Counted from the first letter of the stretch, positions 1-5,392 are shown. The stretch is DNA of 8,794 nucleotides from Oscillospiraceae bacterium (GCA_021199595.1 JAJQHT010000028.1:1-8794), one strand, 5' to 3'. Notes: a model not told the origin generated them from the letters alone. Translations and numbers: made by a program.

Positions 1-653
1 TAGTTATCGTGTCCGTCGTTATTAAACTGGGAAAAGACGTTGTTCCAAACCTCCATATAGCGGTCGCAGTCGCAGCCCACGGTGCAGGTAGGTTTGCCGC
101 AGCCATATTCCGGGCCTCGGTCGTAATATATTTCCGAACAGGGGCCGCAGGGGCCGGAGCCATGCTCCCAGAAGTTATCCTCCTTTCCGAAGCGGAAAAT
201 TCGCTCCGTCGGGATGCCAATGTCCTCATGCCAGATATTAGCCGCCTCATCGTCATCCAGATAAACGGAGGGATAGAGCCGCTCCGGGTCAAGCCCCACC
301 CACTCTGGGCTTGTCAAAAATTCCCAGCTCCAGGCAATCGCTTCTTTTTTAAAGTAATCACCAAAGGAGAAGTTTCCAAGCATCTCAAAATAGGTGCCAT
401 GACGTGCAGTCTTGCCGATATTTTCAATGTCGCCTGTACGGATGCACTTCTGGCAGGTGCAGACCCGGTGACGAGGCGGCTCCTGTTCCCCAGTGAAATA
501 GGGCTTCATGGGGGCCATGCCGGAGTTTATCAGCAACAGGCTGGGGTCATGCTGGGGAATCAGCGAAAAGCTGGGCAGCCGAAGGTGGCCCTTCGTCTCA
601 AAGAAGGACAAAAACATCTCCCGCAGCTCATTTACACCGTATTTCTTGTTCAT
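1..653 (-). CDS. alaS: Alanine--tRNA ligase, N-terminal part (cut by the window edge)
   Basis: Alanyl-tRNA synthetase charges tRNA-Ala with alanine in the cytoplasm. Only the first 217 residues are present; the full protein is usually about 870-880 residues, so the rest of the tRNA-recognition region, the editing domain and the C-Ala domain lie beyond the left edge. The visible part is the class II catalytic core: [17 protein letters not shown] at residues 39-55, [20 protein letters not shown] at 72-91, [11 protein letters not shown] at 92-102, and the substrate-site stretch [16 protein letters not shown] at 163-178. A Cys-rich segment follows ([16 protein letters not shown], 183-198) and then [10 protein letters not shown]; in my recollection this Cys pattern is typical of clostridial AlaRS. 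The ATG at 651-653 gives the standard [18 protein letters not shown] start, with an AGAGG ribosome binding site about nine bases upstream. The gene begins 47 bp after mltG and is probably co-transcribed with it. I see no T-box leader in the gap. Confidence 0.97.
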   Translation of the reverse strand, partial: MNKKYGVNELREMFLSFFETKGHLRLPSFSLIPQHDPSLLLINSGMAPMKPYFTGEQEPPRHRVCTCQKCIRTGDIENIGKTARHGTYFEMLGNFSFGDYFKKEAIAWSWEFLTSPEWVGLDPERLYPSVYLDDDEAANIWHEDIGIPTERIFRFGKEDNFWEHGSGPCGPCSEIYYDRGPEYGCGKPTCTVGCDCDRYMEVWNNVFSQFNNDGHDN

Positions 654-700
654 TCGTTCCTACCTCTTATTATATTCAAGTTTCTTGTTTGATGGTCATA

Positions 701-2521
701 TCAGGAATAAGGATGTTCCGCCGCAAAAGCGTTGAACTCGTCGCTTGTGGAGAAGAACTCCGTCACCCATGTGCCGCTGTCCGTCTCATAAGAGTACCAA
801 TACCAGTAGTTTGTACTCTCCGGGTTCAGCGCCGCCTCGATAGACGCGAGGCCAGGGTTGCATATAGGCCCGGCAGGCAGACCAGCGTACAGATAGGTGT
901 TATAGGGGCTGTCTATCGCCAGATCGTCGCTGGTCAGCTCAAAGGTGCTGCTGCCAAGGATATAGTTGATAGAACTGTCCAGACCAAGCGTCCAGCCCGC
1001 ATTCAGACGGTTATAGATAACGGACGCAATAGTGGCCCGTTCCTCGTCGCTGCCGGCCTCCTTCTCAATCAGTGAGGCAATAATAATAATGTCATGCATG
1101 GTATAGCCCATGGACGCCGCCTGTTCCTCCATTTCCTCTGTCAGCTTGTTGGAGGTATTGCGAAGGAAACGGTTTATAGCCACTGTGGCCGACTCGCCCT
1201 GATAGAAATCATAGGTATCCGGGAACAGATAGCCCTCCAGACGGTTTGCGTCTCCCAGCTCCAAATCGGCCAAGAAGTCATAATCAAAATCATAATTGGC
1301 GGCAGCTTCCTCCAGCTCCTCCACCTCGCAGATGTTGTTTTCTTCCAAAAGCGCAAATATCTGCGAGAGTGTATAGCCCTCCGGGAAGGTGACACGGGTG
1401 ACCTCCTGACTGCCGGAGCCAAACTGCATGGTGGTGACAAGGGCGCGATAGTCCAGCTCCGTGGATACGTCATAGGTGCCGGGGTCTATCTTTGTGTCCG
1501 CACTGGAAAATTGGGAATAGAGCTTAAACAGCCACTTATATTCAATGATGCCGGCGTTTTTCAGCACGGTGGCCACCTGAGCGATGTCCACCTGTATCTC
1601 TTCGCCGTCCTCGTTTACGGCGTTTCCTTCCTCGTTTAAGGTGTCCTCATCGGTGGGTTCATAGGCCTCTATGGTCACCACCGCAGAAACCTCCTCCTTA
1701 TTCAGCGCCAGCACGTCCGACGCCATCATCCAGGCGGCGCAGGCCAGCACGATGCTGACGCTTATAACAAACAGCGCGTAAAGTATACCCCCGGCAACCC
1801 CTACCCGGCCATACCGCCGGAAACGGATGGGCATATAGTCCCTGGCCTCCGGCAAGTCCTCCTCGTCCGTGTAGTCAATGTCGTCCAGCTCAGAGTCGTA
1901 TACGAGCATCTGGTCAGCCCGCAGGTTCCGGCCTATGGTGGGCGTTACCCGCTCCAAAGGTTCCTGCTTTTGTGGCTTGGCCGGTTTATCCTTTTTCTTT
2001 CTCTCCATCCAGACAGGCTTATACTGAGGTTTGCTCTCTACCAAATCAGCAGATGCAGTTTCCTTCTTATTCCCTCGCCGTTCGGAGGTGTTTTGCCGCT
2101 GCTTTTCCTCATCGTCGGGTGCTTTCCCCTTTACCTCCCGCTGAAAATCCTTCAGGGCCGACAACACGGCGCTAACCTGGAACTCATCCGGCTCCTTCGC
2201 CTTCTTTCGGTCGGCACCTTGCCGACCGGCGGGCTTCTGGCCCTTGGCGGAGTCCTTTCCCTGGTGATTCAGCGCAGACAGCACCGCATCCACCTGATTC
2301 GGATCAGCGTCAGCCCAGGCGGCTATATCGGAGGAAGCATCCTTTGATGATTTCCGGCCGCTTGCCTTATTTTCACCTGAGGCAAAAAAATCCTCATCAA
2401 AGACAAAGGATTCGCTCTCCCTTGCCGTGTCCTTCTCTGTATTCCCGCCCTGGGTGTCTCCATCCATCAGGTCGTCAAAATTCGGAAGGTCAAAATCGTC
2501 ATCTGGGGTTCTATGCGACAT
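701..2521 (-). CDS. mltG: Endolytic murein transglycosylase MltG with a long cytosolic N-terminal tail
   Basis: MltG (YceG family) is a membrane-anchored lytic transglycosylase that cleaves nascent peptidoglycan strands and so sets glycan length near PBP synthases. The 606 residues divide into a charged, low-complexity cytosolic tail (1 to about 238), one transmembrane helix (about 241-266, GGILYALFVISVSIVLACAA), an acidic linker (about 285-310) and the extracytoplasmic domain. The LysM-like subdomain contains the KIDPGTYDVS segment near 344-353. The catalytic domain has EGYLFPDTYDF (429-439), IIASLIEKEAG (480-490) with Glu486 the expected catalytic acid by analogy with the family SIVEKET motif, and AGLPAGPICNPGLASIEAAL (546-565). 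The tail carries the motif QVxAVLSAL twice (from 76 and from 115). The C-terminal end, NYWYWYSYE at 571-579, is more aromatic than the usual YLYF motif. The length is large for the family because of the tail. Start: the only Met with an AAGGAGAG site, seven bases away. The next gene on this strand is alaS. Confidence 0.95.
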   Translation of the reverse strand: MSHRTPDDDFDLPNFDDLMDGDTQGGNTEKDTARESESFVFDEDFFASGENKASGRKSSKDASSDIAAWADADPNQVDAVLSALNHQGKDSAKGQKPAGRQGADRKKAKEPDEFQVSAVLSALKDFQREVKGKAPDDEEKQRQNTSERRGNKKETASADLVESKPQYKPVWMERKKKDKPAKPQKQEPLERVTPTIGRNLRADQMLVYDSELDDIDYTDEEDLPEARDYMPIRFRRYGRVGVAGGILYALFVISVSIVLACAAWMMASDVLALNKEEVSAVVTIEAYEPTDEDTLNEEGNAVNEDGEEIQVDIAQVATVLKNAGIIEYKWLFKLYSQFSSADTKIDPGTYDVSTELDYRALVTTMQFGSGSQEVTRVTFPEGYTLSQIFALLEENNICEVEELEEAAANYDFDYDFLADLELGDANRLEGYLFPDTYDFYQGESATVAINRFLRNTSNKLTEEMEEQAASMGYTMHDIIIIASLIEKEAGSDEERATIASVIYNRLNAGWTLGLDSSINYILGSSTFELTSDDLAIDSPYNTYLYAGLPAGPICNPGLASIEAALNPESTNYWYWYSYETDSGTWVTEFFSTSDEFNAFAAEHPYS

Positions 2522-2544
2522 GAAAACTCTCCTTCACAAATGTC

Positions 2545-2571
2545 ACCTCAAAAGGCGCTGCGTCATAGTAT
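2545..2571 (+). promoter_or_regulatory. Possible sigma-K-like promoter for the Cys-rich small gene
   Basis: An AC at 2545-2546 is followed after 17 bases by CATAGTAT at 2564-2571. This fits the Bacillus sigma-K pattern (AC, about 17 bp, CATAnnnTA) except for the last base. Transcription would start near 2578, giving a leader of roughly 77 bases before the ATG at 2655. No good sigma-A promoter is visible for this gene. The pattern is short and degenerate, so a chance match is quite possible. Confidence 0.25.
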
Positions 2572-2574
2572 GAC
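2562..2574. repeat. 13-bp perfect palindrome in the mltG / small-gene divergent gap
   Basis: GTCATAGTATGAC is a perfect inverted repeat around a central base (arms GTCATA / TATGAC). It lies 41 bp upstream of the mltG start codon and 80 bp upstream of the small plus-strand gene. It is a plausible operator or a promoter core element for either direction. Because of its symmetry, both strands carry a CATAnnnT sequence. The regulatory role is inference; the palindrome itself is directly visible. Confidence 0.5.
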
Positions 2575-2654
2575 TCGGATGAACCGCGCACCGCCGCCTA
2601 TACCGCGCTGGCGGTGGTCACGAAAAATTTCAGCGCGGAGAAAGGGCTTTTAAT

Positions 2655-2777
2655 ATGTTCTGCAATTCCTGCAATAACGGCGGCTGGCTTTGGATCATCA
2701 TCATTCTGATTCTTCTGTTCTCCTGCGGCTGCGGCAACAGCTGCGACGGTGGCTGCAACAACGGCTGCGGCTGCTGA
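2655..2777 (+). CDS. Small Cys-rich membrane-anchored protein (40 residues), function unknown
   Basis: This 40-residue protein has three parts: a short N-terminus with two cysteines (MFCNSCNNGG), a single hydrophobic segment of Trp, Ile and Leu at about 11-22 (WLWIIIILILLF), and a tail made almost only of Cys, Gly, Asn, Ser and Asp, ending NNGCGC. There are eight cysteines, at 3, 6, 24, 26, 30, 34, 38 and 40. Support for a real gene comes from an AAAGGG ribosome binding site eight bases before the ATG and an intrinsic terminator 38 bp after the stop. The protein composition is also coherent. It is the only plus-strand gene in the window and lies between tmk and mltG. I recall similar short Clostridia proteins with a Trp/Ile/Leu stretch and a CGCG-type tail, sometimes auto-named 'chorion class high-cysteine'; that name implies no function. 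Metal binding, disulphide cross-linking or a spore/envelope role are possible but unproven. Confidence 0.8.
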   Translation: MFCNSCNNGGWLWIIIILILLFSCGCGNSCDGGCNNGCGC

Positions 2778-2814
2778 ACTGTCGAGGCAAAGAGATAATT
2801 CCGCTTTCCATATT

Positions 2815-2841
2815 GGGGCTCATATGAGCCCCTGCTTTTTT
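2815..2841 (+). terminator. Intrinsic terminator of the Cys-rich gene, overlapping the tmk 3' end
   Basis: The perfect palindrome GGGGCTCATATGAGCCCC (2815-2832) forms a hairpin with 7-bp GC-rich arms and an ATAT loop. TGC and six Ts follow on the plus strand (2836-2841). On the minus strand no T-run follows the hairpin, so it should stop plus-strand transcripts only. The right arm and T-run are the last codons of tmk, and the tmk stop codon lies inside the hairpin. Confidence 0.85.
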
Positions 2842-3494
2842 ATCAGGGAAAATATCTCCTGGCTCTTCTCCTCGGCTTCACGCTCCCGGCCGTCCTTTTC
2901 CCAGGCTACGACCTGCCAGCCATAATGCGCGGCGGCAAGCTTTCCTGTAGCCAGGCACTGACGGAGATAATGTTCATCCTGCTCGTGGATGTCCGGCCTC
3001 TCTCCCTGAGCCGCCGCACGGCGGCGTATACGGGATAGAGAGGTTTTCATATCCACATCCAGATATATCACCATGTCAGGCCTGGGAAGCTCCAGGCGGA
3101 TGTATTCAAAATCGTAAAGCCAATCAAAAAACGCACCCAGTTCCTCCCTGGGAACCTTGCTGCCCTGATGGACGGCATTGGAGGTTGTATAGCGATCTGC
3201 TAGTATCAGCCCGCCAGACTCGTATATTCCTCCCCAGTCCTGCTTATAGGCAGCGTATCTGTCCACAGCATAAAACGCGGCGGCGGCGCAGGCATTCACA
3301 TCTTCCGGCTTGCTTCCAAACGCGCCGGACAGATAGAGCCTTATCAGCGCCGAGGATTCCTCCTGATAGCGCGGGAATACCGTGCTGTGAAACCGGATGC
3401 CCTCCTGCCGGAAGCGCTCCTGGAGCAGCCTGTATTGCGTGCTTTTTCCGCTCCCATCAATGCCTTCCAGAACAATCAGCTTTCCGCTCTCCAT
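2820..3494 (-). CDS. tmk: Thymidylate kinase (dTMP kinase)
   Basis: This enzyme phosphorylates dTMP to dTDP with ATP in the cytoplasm, a required step of dTTP synthesis. From the chosen start it has 224 residues, close to the family norm of about 205-225. The opening VLEGIDGSGKSTQ is the P-loop (Walker A GIDGSGKS at 11-18). ADRYTTSNAVHQGSK (99-113) corresponds to the family DR motif. MVIYLDVD (141-148) is the strand before the LID, and an Arg-rich LID follows near 155-168 (RIRRRAAAQGERP). The TTSNAVHQ version differs from the more common SSxAYQG, so it may belong to a distinct clostridial subgroup. The frame stays open 73 codons further upstream, but there it runs through tagA and has no homology to the family. 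The ATG at 3492-3494, just before the P-loop, is therefore preferred. It overlaps tagA by 19 bp, which implies translational coupling. GAGAG lies about 11 bases upstream. Confidence 0.88.
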   Translation of the reverse strand: MESGKLIVLEGIDGSGKSTQYRLLQERFRQEGIRFHSTVFPRYQEESSALIRLYLSGAFGSKPEDVNACAAAAFYAVDRYAAYKQDWGGIYESGGLILADRYTTSNAVHQGSKVPREELGAFFDWLYDFEYIRLELPRPDMVIYLDVDMKTSLSRIRRRAAAQGERPDIHEQDEHYLRQCLATGKLAAAHYGWQVVAWEKDGREREAEEKSQEIFSLIKKQGLI

Positions 3495-4201
3495 CGACTC
3501 ATTCTCTCTTTCAATACCGCCGCCGCAAAAAGAGGCAGGCGGCTCTGTCGTTTTATTCTTCCCGGCTCCTGCATTAGGCGATATAGCCATTCCAGGCGCA
3601 GGCGTATCCAAATATTTGGGGCGCGTCGTTTCCGTCCGGCCAGGACATCCAGACATCCACCCAATCCAGCCATGAGACCCACGGGAAGCTGTCCCCTGTG
3701 TCCCTCCATCCAAAGCTCCTGCTTAGGAGACCCGAGGCACACCAGCAGCAGGTCAGGCCGCGCCGAACGTATCGCTTCCAAAATCGGTTCCTCATCCGAA
3801 AAATAGCCGTCATGGACGCCGCAGACAGCCACGTGGGGAAATTGCTCCTGTATCCGCCGGGCCGCATCCTCTGCTACGCCAGGCTTTCCGCCCAGGAGGA
3901 AAACACGCCCCTCCATTTTTGCCAGAAGCGCCAGCAAAAAGTCATAACCGCTGACCCGCTCCGGCACGGGGCATTGCAGTACCTGGCTGGCCCAGACGAT
4001 GCCGACACCGTCGGCCAGGGTCATATCCGCGCCTGCAATGGCGGCGCGCAGCGCTTTATCTCTCCGGCAGGCCCAGACAATCTCCGGGTTCGGCGTGCAG
4101 ACATACGCGCACCGCTGCCGTCTCATTTCCGCCATAGCCCAGGCCACGGCCTCTGCTGTCGTCACCCGGTCAAAATCAACGCCCAGGATGGAGGCTCTCA
4201 T
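3476..4201 (-). CDS. tagA: WecG/TagA/CpsF-family glycosyltransferase
   Basis: Members transfer N-acetylmannosamine (or a related sugar) from a UDP-sugar to undecaprenyl-diphosphate-GlcNAc on the inner face of the membrane. This is the first committed step of wall teichoic acid linkage-unit synthesis or of a related envelope polymer. The 241 residues contain TPNPEIV (36-42, with the conserved Thr36), ADGVGIV (63-69, with Asp64, the likely catalytic base by comparison with characterised TagA), the FLLGG strand (101-105), LGSPKQE (156-162), and a Gly-Leu-Gly-Gly...Asp...Ala-Gly segment. After that come RAPNIWIRLRLEWLYRLMQE and a basic C-terminal tail that in this family mediates membrane contact. 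The start codon shares the four bases ATGA with the sirtuin stop, and the end overlaps tmk by 19 bp, so it is the middle gene of a coupled operon. The exact sugar and polymer cannot be read from the sequence; no other teichoic acid gene is nearby. Confidence 0.9.
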   Translation of the reverse strand: MRASILGVDFDRVTTAEAVAWAMAEMRRQRCAYVCTPNPEIVWACRRDKALRAAIAGADMTLADGVGIVWASQVLQCPVPERVSGYDFLLALLAKMEGRVFLLGGKPGVAEDAARRIQEQFPHVAVCGVHDGYFSDEEPILEAIRSARPDLLLVCLGSPKQELWMEGHRGQLPVGLMAGLGGCLDVLAGRKRRAPNIWIRLRLEWLYRLMQEPGRIKRQSRLPLFAAAVLKERMSRWRAES

Positions 4202-4917
4202 ACCTGAGAAAAGACCTCCCCAATATTGCCCCGGACAATCAGGTCGGCCGCCCCGTCTCTCGGCGTCTGGCCCCGGTTTACCAGCACAAGCTTATGGCCC
4301 TGGTAGTAGTTGATAAGTCCCGCCGCCGGATAAACGGCCAGACTTGTGCCGCCGATGATGAGCATATCCGCCCGGGAGATATACATGACGCTCCTCTGGA
4401 GGATGTCCTCATCCAAGGATTCCTCATACAGCACCACATCCGGCCTTACGACTCCGCCGCAGGAACTGCACTTCGGCACGCCCTCGCAGTCATTGATATA
4501 ATCCGCCGGATAGGCCCTGCGGCATCTGGCACAATAGCAGCGGGCAGTAGAGCCATGAAGCTCCAGCACATTTTTGCTGCCTGCCGCCTGGTGCAGACCG
4601 TCAATATTCTGGGTCAGGATGGCCTTGAGCTTTCCCTCCTGCTCCAGCTCCGCCAGACGGCGGTGGGCTGCGTTGGGCTTCGCCCCATGCACCACAAGCT
4701 TTGCATGGTAGAATCGGTAAAATTCCTCCGGGTCGCGCTCAAAAAAGCTGTGGGACAGGATGGTCTCCGGCGGATAGGCCCACTGCTGGTTATACAGGCC
4801 GTCCACACTGCGAAAATCCGGGATACCGCTCTCCGTAGAGACGCCAGCTCCGCCGAAAAAGACGATATTGTCGCTCTCCGCTATCCATTGGCGCAGTTGT
4901 TCAATCGCATCGCTCAT
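4198..4917 (-). CDS. cobB: NAD-dependent protein deacylase (sirtuin, CobB/Sir2 family)
   Basis: Sirtuins remove acetyl or other acyl groups from protein lysines, using NAD and releasing nicotinamide and O-acyl-ADP-ribose. In bacteria they often counter acetyl-phosphate-driven acetylation of metabolic enzymes. From the chosen start there are 239 residues, typical for bacterial Sir2. Motifs are GAGVSTESGIPDFRS (23-37, NAD binding), TQNIDGLHQAAGS (102-114), LHGS with catalytic His121, two zinc Cys pairs (C129/C132 and C150/C153), GTSLAVYPAAGL (190-201), and a C-terminal VNRGQT plus a GEVF segment. All catalytic and zinc residues are present. An in-frame ATG 12 codons upstream (4951-4953) exists, but it lies about seven bases from the predicted transcription start and has no ribosome binding site. 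The ATG at 4915-4917 has a near-perfect one and is preferred. This is the first gene of the sirtuin-tagA-tmk operon. Confidence 0.94.
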   Translation of the reverse strand: MSDAIEQLRQWIAESDNIVFFGGAGVSTESGIPDFRSVDGLYNQQWAYPPETILSHSFFERDPEEFYRFYHAKLVVHGAKPNAAHRRLAELEQEGKLKAILTQNIDGLHQAAGSKNVLELHGSTARCYCARCRRAYPADYINDCEGVPKCSSCGGVVRPDVVLYEESLDEDILQRSVMYISRADMLIIGGTSLAVYPAAGLINYYQGHKLVLVNRGQTPRDGAADLIVRGNIGEVFSQV

Positions 4918-4924
4918 AATGGGA

Positions 4925-4933
4925 CTCCTTCCC
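4925..4933 (-). promoter_or_regulatory. Ribosome binding site that fixes the sirtuin start
   Basis: The minus strand reads GGGAAGGAG, ending seven bases before the ATG at 4917. It decides between two in-frame Met codons: the upstream ATG (4953) has no such site. It lies inside the region that the longer version would translate. Confidence 0.8.
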
Positions 4934-4966
4934 GCCGTTTCCTGTCCAGCCATGATAAATCACCCT

Positions 4967-4995
4967 ATTATAATATATCCAGAAAGCTTTTTCAA
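4967..4995 (-). promoter_or_regulatory. Sigma-A promoter of the sirtuin-tagA-tmk operon
   Basis: On the minus strand a TTGAAA -35 box (4990-4995) is separated by exactly 17 bases from a perfect TATAAT -10 box (4967-4972). Transcription should begin near 4960, giving a leader of about 43 bases before the preferred sirtuin start. It lies downstream of the rpsU terminator, so the operon is an independent unit. Confidence 0.85.
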
Positions 4996-5007
4996 TAAAA
5001 ATTCCCG

Positions 5008-5052
5008 TTTTGTCAGTCTCTCCCAGCCGCACATGGGAGCGAAATGACAAAA
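5008..5052. repeat. Interrupted inverted repeat between the rpsU terminator and the sirtuin promoter
   Basis: The outer arms are TTTTGTCA (5008-5015) and TGACAAAA (5045-5052). The inner arms are CTCCCA (5020-5025) and TGGGAG (5034-5039), with an eight-base loop and a small internal bulge between the two pairs. It lies 12 bp upstream of the sirtuin -35 box and shares four bases with the rpsU terminator stem. It could be a second hairpin in the rpsU 3' region or a DNA-level operator. It lacks a T-run of its own in the minus direction. Function is inferred only from position. Confidence 0.4.
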
Positions 5053-5079
5053 AAACACGGGGCAAGCCCGTGTTTTTTT
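5049..5079 (-). terminator. Intrinsic terminator of rpsU (potentially bidirectional)
   Basis: The core stem ACACGGG / CCCGTGT (5055-5061 with 5067-5073) closes a five-base loop. It is extended by A/T pairs to a 13-bp stem (5049-5061 with 5067-5079). On the minus strand the right arm runs into seven Ts, about 20 bases after the rpsU stop codon. Because the A-tract is mirrored by T-runs, it could also stop plus-strand transcripts, although no plus-strand gene ends here. Confidence 0.93.
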
Positions 5080-5100
5080 CTTTTTTTGAGGTAGAACGCA

Positions 5101-5286
5101 TTAATAATAACGCTTATGTTTGTTCTTCCGTGCAGCTTCGGATTTTTTACGACGCTTGACGCTGGGACTCTGATAGTATTCCTTGCGGCGAAGGTCGTTC
5201 ATAACGCCAGCCTTGGCACAGCTCCGTTTAAAGCGCTTGAGCGCGTTATCGAGAGATTCGTTCTCCTTCACATGGATTTCCGACAT
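5101..5286 (-). CDS. rpsU: 30S ribosomal protein S21
   Basis: S21 is a small basic protein of the 30S subunit platform, near the 3' end of 16S rRNA and the anti-Shine-Dalgarno region; it assists initiation. The 61 residues match the family in length and in pattern: [20 protein letters not shown] at 4-23, then [20 protein letters not shown] and a tail of Lys/Arg ([18 protein letters not shown]). The start at 5284-5286 follows an unusually long purine-rich site, GGAGGGAGGG (5296-5305), nine bases away. The gene has its own consensus promoter and its own terminator, so it can be expressed as a single-gene unit. No terminator lies between leuS and rpsU, so readthrough from leuS is also expected. 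It is not accompanied here by gatB/yqeY-like, dnaG or rpoD neighbours. Confidence 0.97.
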   Translation of the reverse strand: MSEIHVKENESLDNALKRFKRSCAKAGVMNDLRRKEYYQSPSVKRRKKSEAARKNKHKRYY

Positions 5287-5318
5287 TTTATTTTTCCCTC
5301 CCTCCGAATACGCCTCAT

Positions 5319-5337
5319 TATGTGCTTAATATGTGCT
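5319..5337. repeat. Tandem 8-bp direct repeat in the rpsU leader
   Basis: TATGTGCT occurs at 5319-5326 and again at 5330-5337, exactly 11 bp apart, about one helical turn (AGCACATA twice on the transcribed minus strand). The match extends to ten bases with one mismatch. It lies between the predicted rpsU transcription start (near 5350) and its ribosome binding site. It could be a protein site in DNA or RNA; chance is not excluded. Confidence 0.45.
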
Positions 5338-5356
5338 CTTTTTTTGAACCTTGGAT

Positions 5357-5385
5357 ATTATAATGTTTTACCGCCGGATTGTCAA
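5357..5385 (-). promoter_or_regulatory. Consensus sigma-A promoter of rpsU
   Basis: On the minus strand TTGACA (5380-5385) and TATAAT (5357-5362) are both perfect consensus hexamers with the ideal 17-base spacing. The -35 box starts seven bases after the leuS stop codon. Transcription should begin near 5350, giving a leader of about 63 bases. This predicts very strong constitutive expression of S21. Confidence 0.95.
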
Positions 5386-5392
5386 GAAATTC

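Noticed and set aside
669..674. A perfect TATAAT on the minus strand just upstream of alaS.
   Set aside because: It is immediately followed by the alaS ribosome binding site, so transcription would begin inside that site. The best -35-like hexamer (ATGACC) is 19 bases away, which is too far.
9..692. A 227-codon plus-strand frame at the left end.
   Set aside because: It is antisense to alaS, whose class II motifs are intact and continuous on the minus strand.
2598..2819. A frame left open after the tmk stop codon, alanine-rich on the minus strand, that could suggest stop-codon readthrough or a separate gene.
   Set aside because: The alanine/valine run is the reverse complement of the TGC, GGC and AAC codons of the Cys-rich gene. 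The frame has no start codon with a ribosome binding site.
3495..3713. An in-frame 73-codon extension of tmk upstream of the chosen start.
   Set aside because: It runs antiparallel-free but in another frame through the tagA coding region, its sequence shows no family pattern, and the kinase fold normally begins a few residues before the P-loop.
4918..4953. A 12-residue longer N-terminus for the sirtuin starting at 4953.
   Set aside because: The longer start is about seven bases from the predicted transcript start and has no ribosome binding site, whereas the GGGAAGGAG site precedes the ATG at 4917 by seven bases.
5268..5318. A 16-codon basic frame in the rpsU leader that overlaps the rpsU start out of frame.
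   Set aside because: It lacks any ribosome binding site, and the strong site downstream is correctly placed for rpsU itself.
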